DNA of 40,954 nucleotides from Vulcanimicrobiota bacterium (GTDB lineage Bacteria > Vulcanimicrobiota > Vulcanimicrobiia > Vulcanimicrobiales > Vulcanimicrobiaceae). The position numbers and the translations under genes are program-made. Below are positions 18,030 through 27,427 of this stretch, in pieces; position 1 is the first letter of the stretch; each line of letters starts with the position of its first letter. The stretch is from assembly GCA_027315245.1 (NCBI GenBank), contig DAHUYK010000012.1, positions 1-40,954 of the forward strand, in the 5' to 3' direction. The notes under the pieces were generated by a model, which was not told the DNA's origin, ran no database searches, and saw only the letters and a list, made by a program, of their open reading frames with translations.

Positions 18030-21000
18030 ATGCGTACCCTGTCGGAACTTTTCACGCCAGGCGCGCCGGCGTTGCCCGAAGGCCTTCGAACGCTCGTGGT
18101 TTCTCCCGAGCGCGAGCTGGAACCTGGAGTGACGGTTCGTGCCGGCTTTACCTTTCGCAATAACGGCGGAGCGCCCGCGACCGGCGTGCGCGTGCGATTC
18201 AACCTGCCCGAAGGACTCGTCTATCGCGCTGGAAGCGGCCGTCTCGACGATGCCGACCTCGACGACGAACTCGGCAACTCGCCGTTGCTTTCGTGCAGCG
18301 GCGCGCACGTCGGCGACGTCGCGCCCGGTGAAGAGCGGCATCTCGAGGTCGCTTACGGCGTCGTCGGCGCAATCGAGAACGCCGCAATCGTCGAGCTGCA
18401 AGCAGCGGTGGCGTCGTCCGAGGTGCAGCCCGTCGGCTCGAACGTCGTCAGGCTCGTCGCGCGAAGCCGGCCGGCGCTGGCGAACACGCTCACCGGCGTG
18501 ATCATTGAAACGCGTTGCGACCCGGCACCAGGCGCCGAAGCAGAGATCACCGTTCGCATACATAACGCAGGTGAATCCAGTGCGCATGACGTCGCCGTCG
18601 TCGCGCCGATTCCCGAACACGCCGCATACGTCCCTGGCTCGGCGCGCGTCAACGGGCGCGAAATCGAGCGCGACCTAGGGACGCGATTCGACCGCGTCTA
18701 CGCCCCGATCGTTGCAGCGACGCTCTCGGCGAGTAACAGCGCGACGCTCGTCTATCGCGTACGCATTGCCTCACCGCTGCCCGACGGCATGCGCATCTGC
18801 GCGAACGCGCAGGTTGCGTCGCAAGAGACGGCGGCATTTGCGCTCGAACCGGCAGTGCTCGTCGTTCACGCCGCCCCCGATTTTGCAGACGATCGCACGA
18901 CCTTTACGATCGACCCCGCAATGCACGTGCGTCCCGGCGAGCGCATCGTTGCGATCTTCTCCTTGCAGAACACCGGTACCGCAGCAGCGGAGAACGCATG
19001 GCTCACTTTGGAGCTGCCGGAGTCGCTCCTGTACGTGCGCGGTGCGGCGCGCATCGATGGACGGCCCGCGCGTGAACGGTCCGGCGAGCGGCTCATCTTC
19101 GACCTTGGACGCATTGAAGGCGGCGAGTGCCTCGAGCTGCGCTGCGAGGCAGTCGCTGCCGCACCGCTTCCCGACGGAGCGACCCTTTCGATTGCCGCGA
19201 CGTTCGCATGGCAACCCTCCGCGGGCGAGAAGTCGCGGCGCTTCGAGCGCAGCATCGTCGTGCGCTCGGAGCCTGCACTCATCCGCCGGCGAAACACGAT
19301 CGTGCGCACTGGTGAACGCGTCGTTCGGCCAGGCCAAGAGGTTGAGGCTGCGATTGCTCTCGCCAACGGCGGCAGCGCTCCGGTGCAAGAGGCGACGCTT
19401 TGCGTGCGACTCGATCCTGCTCTCGAGGACGTGTGCCTCAGCGAGCGCGGCGTTCGCATCCCATTGGAAGCCGGAGGCGTGGACCTTGGTACCATCGAGC
19501 CGCACGCGGACCGCCGGGTGCTCTTACAGGCACGCGTACGCACCCCGTACGCGGACCGCAGCGAGATCGTCGTCGCCGCGTCGCTGACGACGCGTGAGCT
19601 CGGTGAGACACAGCTCGGCGAAGCCAGCTGGAGGGTCGATTCGCACGCCGCGTTTTCGCCGGCGAGCTCGCGCCTGGAGCTGGCCAGCGGTGCGGTGCTG
19701 CGCCCGAACCAGCTCGCTGACGTGCTCGTGAACGTCACGAACGTCGGAAGCGACGTTGCGCGCAACGTACGCATTGGATTGCTCGTCGCGCCCGAGGCGC
19801 GATTCGAGAGCGTCGAGGGCGCGACGCGTGAGCGATCGTCCGTCGTCTTTGCCGAAATAGCGCCGGGCGAAAGCGCCCATGCGCGCTTGACGCTGCGTCT
19901 CTTGCGCAGCGTCCGCAAGGAGCACCCGCTCACCGTCGACGCGGTTCTGACTGCCGACGCCATGCTGCCCGTTCCGCTCGAACGGCTCACGATCGTGGCG
20001 ACGGCAACTCCCGATTTCTCCGTCGGAAACTTCTGCAGCAACTCGAGCGATGCGGTCGACCCCGGCGAGACGATCGAATGGGCGCTGCACGTGCGTAACG
20101 GCGGCGACGGTAGCGCACGCCAGGTGCAAATTCGGGTCGCGCGGCCTGCTTCACTCATCTACGTTCCCAACTCGACCACCGTCAACGACGTGCCGATCCG
20201 CGACGTCGGTGCCGTCGGCCCGTTCGCAAGCGAGCGCGGCATCGTCCTCAACGAGTTCGACCCCGGCGTCGAGGCGACGATCCGGTGGCGTGACGTCGTT
20301 CACAATCAACTGCCCGCCGGCGACTCGATCGTACGCGTCGCGCACATCACCTACGATGGAGATCGATTCGACGAGATCGCCTCCGGCGAGCTCAAAGTGC
20401 GTGCGGCTCCCGTCTTCGCCAACGCCGTGCCGGGCCTGCAGTTCGGTCTTGAAGGCCTCGTCGGTCCCGCTTCAGGAGGGCCGCGAGACGAGCGCTGCGA
20501 GCTGACGCCTGCGACCACAGAGAGCGGTGCGCAGCACGGCGCACATGAGCAGCACGAGGGCACCTATGCGAACGGACATGCTGCAGAGGCCGTTGACGGG
20601 CTTGCCGGCACCGTCGTCGGTTTCCACGCCGAATGGCTTGGGCGCGTACTTCGCTTTCTGGAAGAAGCGCGCTTTTCCGGGCTGGTGACGCATCTTTTCG
20701 CGCTGCGCGCCTTCATGCCGGAAGCACTCGGAGAGGGGCACACGTCGCTCGGCGCTGCCGCGCAGGGACTGCGCGATGAACTCGATCGGCTCTTCATCAA
20801 GCTGCGGCTGCCGAGTTATTCGATTGCGCCTCGCGACATCGAGACGCCCTCGACGCGTGCGGTGATTGAACGATTGGTGCACGAGGCTGGAGCGGCGCGC
20901 GGTGTGCCGGCAGAGCCGGCAGGTGCGAGCATCGTGCTGCGCGGCAGCATCGATCCGGCGGCCATGCGCGAGATCGGCGAACGCCTCCACCGTGCGCCGC

Positions 21001-21215
21001 AGGCGAGCGCCGTTCCGTGGGCAGCGCTCGCGCGATTCATGCCCGATGCGACTCCGCAAGCGCTACACTATCGAACGCTGCTCATCGACCGCCTCGACAC
21101 GCTCGCGGCCGTTGATGCCGAAGCGTTCGTCGATGCGCTGCAGCACCGTGCCGACAGCGTGCTCGACGGCGCGCTCGACGTGTTTCTCGCCTCACTTCGT
21201 GCGACGGTTCCATGA
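18030..21215 (+). CDS. Six-repeat DUF11/CARDB-like protein with helical C-terminal domain, no evident signal peptide
   Basis: Start MRTLSELFTPG at 18030; longer ORF-track start at 17796 overlaps the antisense aminotransferase. Repeated units of about 120-130 aa, e.g. LEPGVTVRAGFTFRNNGGAPATGVRVRFNLPEGLVYRAGSG / VRPGERIVAIFSLQNTGTAAAENAWLTLELPESLLYVRGAA / VDPGETIEWALHVRNGGDGSARQVQIRVARPASLIYVPNSTTVND. Confidence 0.8.
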   Translation: MRTLSELFTPGAPALPEGLRTLVVSPERELEPGVTVRAGFTFRNNGGAPATGVRVRFNLPEGLVYRAGSGRLDDADLDDELGNSPLLSCSGAHVGDVAPGEERHLEVAYGVVGAIENAAIVELQAAVASSEVQPVGSNVVRLVARSRPALANTLTGVIIETRCDPAPGAEAEITVRIHNAGESSAHDVAVVAPIPEHAAYVPGSARVNGREIERDLGTRFDRVYAPIVAATLSASNSATLVYRVRIASPLPDGMRICANAQVASQETAAFALEPAVLVVHAAPDFADDRTTFTIDPAMHVRPGERIVAIFSLQNTGTAAAENAWLTLELPESLLYVRGAARIDGRPARERSGERLIFDLGRIEGGECLELRCEAVAAAPLPDGATLSIAATFAWQPSAGEKSRRFERSIVVRSEPALIRRRNTIVRTGERVVRPGQEVEAAIALANGGSAPVQEATLCVRLDPALEDVCLSERGVRIPLEAGGVDLGTIEPHADRRVLLQARVRTPYADRSEIVVAASLTTRELGETQLGEASWRVDSHAAFSPASSRLELASGAVLRPNQLADVLVNVTNVGSDVARNVRIGLLVAPEARFESVEGATRERSSVVFAEIAPGESAHARLTLRLLRSVRKEHPLTVDAVLTADAMLPVPLERLTIVATATPDFSVGNFCSNSSDAVDPGETIEWALHVRNGGDGSARQVQIRVARPASLIYVPNSTTVNDVPIRDVGAVGPFASERGIVLNEFDPGVEATIRWRDVVHNQLPAGDSIVRVAHITYDGDRFDEIASGELKVRAAPVFANAVPGLQFGLEGLVGPASGGPRDERCELTPATTESGAQHGAHEQHEGTYANGHAAEAVDGLAGTVVGFHAEWLGRVLRFLEEARFSGLVTHLFALRAFMPEALGEGHTSLGAAAQGLRDELDRLFIKLRLPSYSIAPRDIETPSTRAVIERLVHEAGAARGVPAEPAGASIVLRGSIDPAAMREIGERLHRAPQASAVPWAALARFMPDATPQALHYRTLLIDRLDTLAAVDAEAFVDALQHRADSVLDGALDVFLASLRATVP

Positions 21216-21222
21216 GGTAGAC

Positions 21223-21663
21223 ATGCTCATCACGCTCGCCATCGCGGTTCTCTTTCTTCTCGGCAGCGCGCTCGGTATCTACGCGATCATTGCGCCCCGG
21301 CCGGCAATCGCCGAACCAACGCTGCTCGATCGCGTCGATCCCGAGCCGATCCACGCGACGACGGATTGGACGAACGAGGCGGGGCAGGAGTTTGCCGGGC
21401 TCTCGGAGTCCGCGCGATGCGACCTCGTCTTCGCTGTGGGCGCGCTCAGCGACGACCGTAGCACGCACCTGCTCGAGTTTGCACTCGCCGATCCGAACGA
21501 AGCCGTCGCGCTCGCCGCCGCCCATGTGCTCGCAGGTTCGGGACGCGCGACGACCGTCGAGCGATTTCTCGCACAGCATCCCGGTGACCGTGCGGTGCGC
21601 ATGGTCTCGACGCTGTCGCTGCTCCTCGCCCCAGTGAGGGATCCCGTAGCGGTTGTGCGTTGA
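21223..21663 (+). CDS. Small protein with N-terminal TM segment and HEAT-like helical repeats
   Basis: MLITLAIAVLFLLGSALGIYAIIAPRP...LSESARCDLVFAVGALSDDRSTHLLEFALADPNEAVALAAAHVLAGSG; ATG at 21223, 7 nt after the preceding stop. Confidence 0.75.
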   Translation: MLITLAIAVLFLLGSALGIYAIIAPRPAIAEPTLLDRVDPEPIHATTDWTNEAGQEFAGLSESARCDLVFAVGALSDDRSTHLLEFALADPNEAVALAAAHVLAGSGRATTVERFLAQHPGDRAVRMVSTLSLLLAPVRDPVAVVR

Positions 21664-22310
21664 GAGCAGAACTCGCTCTCACGCCGGATCACGCCGCCCG
21701 ATGCGTTCGCGTCTTCGAGTACCTGCCGGCACCTGCGTTACTTCCGCATCTCGTCGCACTCGCGCTGCTGCTTCCCGATCGCTTCGTCGCGCGTAACGCT
21801 CCTTTGGACGCGCTTGCGCGCGTGAGGGAGCAGCTACGCGTGCGATGCCGGTTGCTCTTCGTACGTATGCCGCAGCGTATAGAGGCGGCCGACCTCGAAG
21901 ATTCGCAAGACCGCGTCGCAACGCTTGCCCTGGCGCGCGCAATCGTTGCCTCGCCGGACGAATCGTCGATCCCCGGCGCGCAGAACACGCCGTGTCTTAC
22001 CGGTGACGTCGAGCGCGAACGCATCGACGCACTTCTGCCCGAGTTACAGGACGCGCCGCTTGGATCGGCGATGCCGTGGTTGTTCGCTGCCGAACTCCTC
22101 GGGACGACGCTCGTTTGGCGCACGGCTCTCAGCGACGCGCCTGCCGGCTACCGTTCACAACTGCACGCGCGTCTCGCCTCGCTCGCCGAGCAGTCGCCGG
22201 AGATATTCCGCCGAGCGCTCGTGCAGGGCGACGAGCCGGGGCTAGGAGGTGCGCTGCGCGACGTCTGTGATGCGCTGCGCGGCGTGCATTCACTCGGCGG
22301 TCCGGCGTGA
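21660..22310 (+). CDS. Hypothetical alpha-helical protein
   Basis: 216-aa ORF starting TTGA over the previous stop (TTG 21660, TGA 21661-21663); helical composition, no recognised family. Confidence 0.65.
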   Translation: MRAELALTPDHAARCVRVFEYLPAPALLPHLVALALLLPDRFVARNAPLDALARVREQLRVRCRLLFVRMPQRIEAADLEDSQDRVATLALARAIVASPDESSIPGAQNTPCLTGDVERERIDALLPELQDAPLGSAMPWLFAAELLGTTLVWRTALSDAPAGYRSQLHARLASLAEQSPEIFRRALVQGDEPGLGGALRDVCDALRGVHSLGGPA

Positions 22311-22630
22311 ACGCGGTCTTCCCGATCCTGGGCATCGCCGTCGTCCTATCCCTTGCCGGTGCTGTGGTGTTCCTCACCGCGCGGCGCGTGAAGGAACAGC
22401 CCGCGGCCCTCGCTGCGATGCCGCTTCCGCCTCCCGCGTCATGGACGGTCCGTTTCCGCGAAGGTAGCGCCGGGGCTCGGGAACGCATCGCGATGGCGGA
22501 ACGTCTCGGCGTCGTCGGCGATGCCTGGAGCGTGGATGCACTCGAGCGCGCGCTCGAGACCGAGCACGACGCGCACGTCCGCGACGCGATTTGGTACGTG
22601 CTGCTGCGCCTGCGATCGGGCGAGCGTTAG
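22307..22630 (+). CDS. Small protein with N-terminal TM segment and HEAT-like motif
   Basis: GTGA overlap with upstream gene; MNAVFPILGIAVVLSLAGAVVFLTARRVKEQ...VVGDAWSVDALERALETEHDAHVRDAIWYVLLRLRSGER. Confidence 0.7.
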   Translation: MNAVFPILGIAVVLSLAGAVVFLTARRVKEQPAALAAMPLPPPASWTVRFREGSAGARERIAMAERLGVVGDAWSVDALERALETEHDAHVRDAIWYVLLRLRSGER

Positions 22631-22634
22631 GTTC

Positions 22635-24491
22635 CTAGCCCTTCCTGTGGAAATACTTCACGAGGATCTCACGCGCGATGGGCGCGGCGACGTTGGCACC
22701 GTAGCCACCGCTGCGGTTTACGTAGACGGCGAGCGCGAACTTCGGATGCTTCGTCGGTGCCCAACAGACGAACCAGGTCGTGTTGGGCCCGTGCCCACCG
22801 TCCGTTTCGACGGTGCCCGTCTTCCCTGAGTACGGAAAGCCTGGAATAGCGAGGCCGTACGCGGTTCCTCCTGGGCCCGTGACGCGCGCCATTCCCGCGC
22901 GTACCGCCGCCAACGCAAACGGTGCGACGGGAATCCGCCGGATAACGTCGGCGGCAAAACGCTTGACGACGGTGCCGTCGGGTGCGCGGATCTCCATGAC
23001 GATGTGCGGGCGCCAGAGCGTCCCGCCGTTGATGACCGCCGACGCGACGTTCGTCATCTGCAAAGGCGTCGCTTGCATCGCGCCTTGGCCAATACCGAGA
23101 AAACACGCGTCGCTCGGTTCTTGCGGGAGATGGTAGTTCGCTTCCATCCAGGCATTGGTGGGCCAGTTTCCCTTGTTCTCACCCGGGAGATCGACGCCGC
23201 TGACGCGATCGAGCCCGAAGAGCAACGCCCACTTGCGCAAGCGCTTGTTGCCGAGATACCATGCGAGCCGGTAGAAGTAGCCGTCACTCGACGCCGCGAG
23301 CGCGGGTACGAACGTCGTGTTGCCGATGCCGCCGAGGAGATCGCGCGCGACGTATCCGCCGCAGTCCCACTCGCCGGTGTCGTAGACGACGGTGTTCACG
23401 CCGATGACATGATCCGTCAGCGCGCCGCTTCCCGTAACCATTTTGAACGTCGATCCGGTTGGCGTCGCAGCGGCGATCGCTCGGTCGAAGAGCGGCTCGG
23501 CCGGCGACGTGAGGTAGGCCTCCACCGCCGCAGAGTTCTCTTTGGCAAAATCGTTGGGGTTGAAGTTCGGGAAGCTCGCAAGCGCGAGAACTTGTCCGTT
23601 GTAAGGATCCTCGGCGACGACGGCGCCGGAGAGCGGACGCCCGTGGCCCCAGCTGCGCAGCCCCGCGGCGAGCGCGCTTTCCACGATGCGTTGCAGCCGC
23701 CAATCGATTGACGTGACGAGAGCATCGCCCGGCACTGCAGGTTTTTGGGGAAACTCCGCCCCGCGCACGACCTGGCCGGCCGCATCGACTTCGATGCGCT
23801 CGCCTCCGGGCTGCCCACGCAGGTAGGTATCGTACTCGGCTTCGAGTCCGTCTTTTCCGACGACGTCGTTGGGGCCGTATCCTTGCGCGCGCATCGCAGC
23901 GTATTGTGAGGCGCTGATCTCGCCGACATAGCCTAGAATGTGCGACCCGTCGCCGTTATAGGGATAATCGCGAATCGGCTGGACCTCCACGTCCACTCCC
24001 GGAAGGCTCGTGAGGATCTCGGAGAGACGCGCCACGACGGGGACGGAAAGATCGACGGCGAGGACGATGGGACCGTACGGCTCGTCGGCGAGCACTTGCG
24101 AGAACGACGAATAGTCGATTCCGTGATGGTGGTAGAGTCGCTGCAGGAGCGTGGGTTCGCCGACGCCGATCGTCTGCGCGAGGAGCGTCATCTCGCTCCG
24201 CAGGTTCGTCACTTCAGATGGAATGAGAGCGACGACGAACGACGGCCGATTGCGCGCGATGACGATGCCGTCGCGGCTATAGATCAGCCCTCGCGGTGCA
24301 TCGACTTTGATGAGGCGGATTTGGTTCTGCAGCGCTGCCGCACGATACGTGCTGCCGTCGACGATCTGTAGTTCGACCAGCCGGCCGATGAGAACGAGAA
24401 GCGCCGCCAGCATGACGAGCGCAAACGTCACGATGCGCAGCGGCGAACGCTCCCACGAGACGCGGCGCCGTGCGGGACGAAGCGGCGTCAC
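22635..24491 (-). CDS. mrdA: Penicillin-binding protein 2 (elongasome transpeptidase)
   Basis: N-terminal TM, RGLIYSRDGIVIARN, catalytic PTGSTFKMVTG, GYFYRLAWYLG, KTGTVET motif; followed by mreD and mreC upstream. Confidence 0.93.
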   Translation of the reverse strand: MTPLRPARRRVSWERSPLRIVTFALVMLAALLVLIGRLVELQIVDGSTYRAAALQNQIRLIKVDAPRGLIYSRDGIVIARNRPSFVVALIPSEVTNLRSEMTLLAQTIGVGEPTLLQRLYHHHGIDYSSFSQVLADEPYGPIVLAVDLSVPVVARLSEILTSLPGVDVEVQPIRDYPYNGDGSHILGYVGEISASQYAAMRAQGYGPNDVVGKDGLEAEYDTYLRGQPGGERIEVDAAGQVVRGAEFPQKPAVPGDALVTSIDWRLQRIVESALAAGLRSWGHGRPLSGAVVAEDPYNGQVLALASFPNFNPNDFAKENSAAVEAYLTSPAEPLFDRAIAAATPTGSTFKMVTGSGALTDHVIGVNTVVYDTGEWDCGGYVARDLLGGIGNTTFVPALAASSDGYFYRLAWYLGNKRLRKWALLFGLDRVSGVDLPGENKGNWPTNAWMEANYHLPQEPSDACFLGIGQGAMQATPLQMTNVASAVINGGTLWRPHIVMEIRAPDGTVVKRFAADVIRRIPVAPFALAAVRAGMARVTGPGGTAYGLAIPGFPYSGKTGTVETDGGHGPNTTWFVCWAPTKHPKFALAVYVNRSGGYGANVAAPIAREILVKYFHRKG

Positions 24492-24979
24492 CGGCGCGCC
24501 CTCGCGAAGCGCCTGCGATCGAACCGCCGGGCGACGAACATGACCGCCGCGGCAAGCAGCGCGTTGAGCGCCGCCTGCAGCAGCGCTTCGTGAAAATGCA
24601 GAACGCCGAGTCCCGGCGGAAAGCCCTCAAACTTTTTGATCGTCCAGTAGAGCGTCTCGCGGACGAGCGTCGCGAACGCCGTCACGATCATGAAGAACGG
24701 CACGGAGTCTTCGAAGAAGCGCCGGCGGGGCAGAGACGAGAGCAGCGCCGCTATCGCGGTCGCGAGCGTCCACGTCCCGCTGGCGTCGAAGGCGATGATG
24801 TCTTCCCCTGCGCCTGCTATCACGCCGAAGATCGTTGCGAGCCCCGGATCGGTCCGAGTAGCGTACCAAACGACGGCGACGAGGACAAGGCTGGGCTCGG
24901 CGTTCCGCACGATCGCGTAGTGCATGATCGTGCCTTGCGCAACGAGTGCGGCGAGGAGCCAGACGAGGCCTGTGCGCAA
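24488..24979 (-). CDS. mreD: Rod shape-determining protein MreD (start uncertain; TTG 24979 proposed)
   Basis: Hydrophobic protein LRTGLVWLLAALVAQGTIMHYAIVRNAEPSLVLVAVVWYATRTDPGLATIFGVIAGAGED between mreC and mrdA; ORF-track start at 25129 overlaps mreC. Confidence 0.8.
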   Translation of the reverse strand: MRTGLVWLLAALVAQGTIMHYAIVRNAEPSLVLVAVVWYATRTDPGLATIFGVIAGAGEDIIAFDASGTWTLATAIAALLSSLPRRRFFEDSVPFFMIVTAFATLVRETLYWTIKKFEGFPPGLGVLHFHEALLQAALNALLAAAVMFVARRFDRRRFARARR

Positions 24980-25007
24980 GGAGGGCCCCGCGTACGGGGC
25001 CGGCGCC

Positions 25008-25808
25008 CTACTTCGTGAGAACGACAACGCGGTCGAGAGCGCCCAGGGAGACGGTTGGACGCAGCACGGCGGTTTGATAGAGGGCGGCGTCGCTGCGGTC
25101 GACTTCGACCACCGTTCCGATCGGCACACCGGATGAAAAAGAACGTCCAGCGCCGGTGATGACGACGTCGCCGGGTTTCAGCCGTGCGTCTTGCGAGACG
25201 TACTCCAAGCGTACGGAGGTGAGATTGCCTTGCGCGATTCCCCACCAGCGGCCCTTGCGCACGATCGCGGGAATCCGGCTCGTGTAATCGGTCACGAGGA
25301 GCACCGTGCTCGAGAAGAGACCGACGTGCGCGATGCGCCCGACGACTCCGTCGGACGTGATCACGCCGTCGTTCTCTTGAATCCCTGAGCGTGCCCCACG
25401 ATCGATCGTCACGGTGCGCGCCTCGTTTTCCGGGGGAAATCCGATCACCCGCGCCACGACGCCGTTCGGATTTGCTGCAGCGGCGGGCGCGATCGCTGCC
25501 TGCGCGGCTTCCTGCGCAAGCCGCTCGCGCAGCACGGCGTCCTGCGCCTCGAGCGCGGCGTTCTTGCGCCTCAGTCCCGAGTTCTCCTCACTGAGCTGGG
25601 GCACGGAGAGCACCGCTCCTCCCGCGTTCCGGACGCCGCCGATTGCGACCGACGCGAACTCTTCGACGAATGCGACGATAGCGGAGCCGGCCCAGATGAT
25701 GGGGCCCGTCTTCCCGCTGCGTGCCGCATTCGTCTGCACGAACAAAAGTAATAATGCGACGATGATGACGCCGATTAACGTGAAGAGTTTTCGTTCGTCT
25801 TGATGCAC
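25008..25808 (-). CDS. mreC: Rod shape-determining protein MreC
   Basis: N-terminal TM, coiled-coil ENSGLRRKNAALEAQDAVLRERLAQEA, VIGFPPENEARTVTIDRGARSGIQENDGVITSDGVVGRI. Confidence 0.93.
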   Translation of the reverse strand: MHQDERKLFTLIGVIIVALLLLFVQTNAARSGKTGPIIWAGSAIVAFVEEFASVAIGGVRNAGGAVLSVPQLSEENSGLRRKNAALEAQDAVLRERLAQEAAQAAIAPAAAANPNGVVARVIGFPPENEARTVTIDRGARSGIQENDGVITSDGVVGRIAHVGLFSSTVLLVTDYTSRIPAIVRKGRWWGIAQGNLTSVRLEYVSQDARLKPGDVVITGAGRSFSSGVPIGTVVEVDRSDAALYQTAVLRPTVSLGALDRVVVLTK

Positions 25809-25829
25809 GATAGATGAAAGGCCCGTGGT

Positions 25830-26420
25830 TCACTTCGCGCTTGGAAGCAAAAATCCCGAGGAGCGAAGGTCGCGGACGAACGCACCGAGCGGAAAGCCGA
25901 CGACCGTGAAGTAGTCGCCGTCGATCGACGCGACGAGCGCCGCTGCGCGACCTTGGATTCCGTAGGCGCCGGCCTTGTCGAAAGGCTCGCCGGATGCGAC
26001 GTACGCGTCGATCTCGTCCGGGTCGAGGGGATGGAAGAGTACGGCCGTCGTGCACAGGCGTTCGAGGGGCTGCTCGCGGCCGGGTAGTGAGAGCGAATAC
26101 GCCGTGTGAACGCGGTGGACTCGCCCTGAAAGCAACGTAAGCATACGCATTGCATCGGGGATGTCTGCAGGCTTGCCCAACGCCTCGCCGTCCACGTCGA
26201 CGACCGTGTCGGCCGCGACGACGACGCGATCGGGATGCGCCGAGCGGACAGCGTCGAGTTTGGCGCGCGCGTGGCGGACGGCGAGCTCGGGGGGTGTCGC
26301 CGATGGGTCGGCGGGCTCAGCATAGCCGCTGGGTATGACGTCAACGCCGATACCCAAGCTGCGCAGGAGCGCGGCGCGACGCGGCGATTCGCTCGCGAGC
26401 ACGACGTCGCGCAGCGTCAC
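25830..26420 (-). CDS. maf: Maf family nucleoside triphosphate pyrophosphatase
   Basis: GTG start 26420: MTLRDVVLASESPRRAALLRSLGI, VVVAADTVVDVDGEALGKPAD, YGIQGRAAALVASIDGDYFTVVGFPL. Confidence 0.93.
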   Translation of the reverse strand: MTLRDVVLASESPRRAALLRSLGIGVDVIPSGYAEPADPSATPPELAVRHARAKLDAVRSAHPDRVVVAADTVVDVDGEALGKPADIPDAMRMLTLLSGRVHRVHTAYSLSLPGREQPLERLCTTAVLFHPLDPDEIDAYVASGEPFDKAGAYGIQGRAAALVASIDGDYFTVVGFPLGAFVRDLRSSGFLLPSAK

Positions 26421-26421
26421 G

Positions 26422-26832
26422 CTACCAGTAATAGGTGCCGCCGATCTTGACGTAGCCACCGGGATGGCGGCCGCGCAGTTCGCGATGCGTAAAGTGAATG
26501 ACACCGCTTCCGGCGTCGTCATCGAACTCGCCCTTCACCTCGACGCGCTCTCCGGCGTGCAGTGGGATGATTCCGGTGTAGGCGATACTGCTCTCGACGC
26601 GGACGGTCGCGCGGCACCGGCCGGTACGCAGCAAGAAACCCTCGTGCGCTCCACTGGGCCCCTGTTCGATACCGAGCAGCTGCGTCACGCGCCCGTCGAC
26701 GATGACCTCGACGCCGCTGCGATGTCGCGCGAGTGCGGCGCAGAGGGCGGCGTCGTTCGGTCCCGGCGTGCATGCGGCCAGCGCAGCGAGGGCTGCGACG
26801 CAGAGTGTTACTGCGCGCTCAGCGCGAGTCAT
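26422..26832 (-). CDS. DUF3465-like putative lipoprotein
   Basis: Lipobox-like LAALAAC; VDGRVTQLLGIEQGPSGAHEGFLLRTG...GEFDDDAGSGVIHFTHRELRGRHPGGYVKIGGTYYW resembles the DUF3465 pattern. Confidence 0.75.
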   Translation of the reverse strand: MTRAERAVTLCVAALAALAACTPGPNDAALCAALARHRSGVEVIVDGRVTQLLGIEQGPSGAHEGFLLRTGRCRATVRVESSIAYTGIIPLHAGERVEVKGEFDDDAGSGVIHFTHRELRGRHPGGYVKIGGTYYW

Positions 26833-27427
26833 AACCGTAGAGGCGACGTGACGCGACGTACTTCCAGACCGGTTCCGGAACGAGATAACGCACGCTTTGG
26901 CGCTGCGCGAGCAGCCCGCGAACGAGCGTTCCTGACTCGGGAAGCTCGGGTAGGTTCAAGGTGCGCATTCGTTCGCGCAACGCCGGAGGCGTGACGCCGA
27001 TGGCACGTTGAACGGCCTCGGGCTTAACGCCCGCTCGCGGCGCAATCGCGAACCGCTCGAGGCTCTCCAGCACTTCATCGAAGCGCACCCACTGCGCGTT
27101 GACGAGGGAGTCAGCGCCGATGATGAACGTGAAGGCGTCGTCGCGATACCGTCCGCGTAGCGCGGGCAAGAGATCGGCGGTATAACCGGTCGCGTCCGCA
27201 CGCAGATCGGTGTCGTCGAAGGAGAACGCTGCGTTGTCCGCGATAGCGGCACGCACCATCTCGCTGCGATCCGCAGCGCTTGCGACGGGCGGCGTGCGAT
27301 AGTGATGACCGTTCGTCGGCACGAAGAGGACGCGATCGAGACCTTCGATGAGCCGGGCCGACTCCGCGATGAAGAGATGCGCGTTATGGATGGGGTCGAA
27401 CGTCCCGCCGAAGATCCCGATTCTCAC
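26819..27427 (-). CDS. nadD: Nicotinate-nucleotide adenylyltransferase
   Basis: MRIGIFGGTFDPIHNAHLFIAESA; FIIGADSLVNAQWVRFDEVL. Confidence 0.94.
   Translation of the reverse strand: MRIGIFGGTFDPIHNAHLFIAESARLIEGLDRVLFVPTNGHHYRTPPVASAADRSEMVRAAIADNAAFSFDDTDLRADATGYTADLLPALRGRYRDDAFTFIIGADSLVNAQWVRFDEVLESLERFAIAPRAGVKPEAVQRAIGVTPPALRERMRTLNLPELPESGTLVRGLLAQRQSVRYLVPEPVWKYVASRRLYGYDSR

Noticed and set aside
18866-20158. 430-aa minus-strand ORF antisense to the DUF11-repeat gene
   Set aside because: Ser/Arg/Thr-rich frame shadow; no start context or homology seen.
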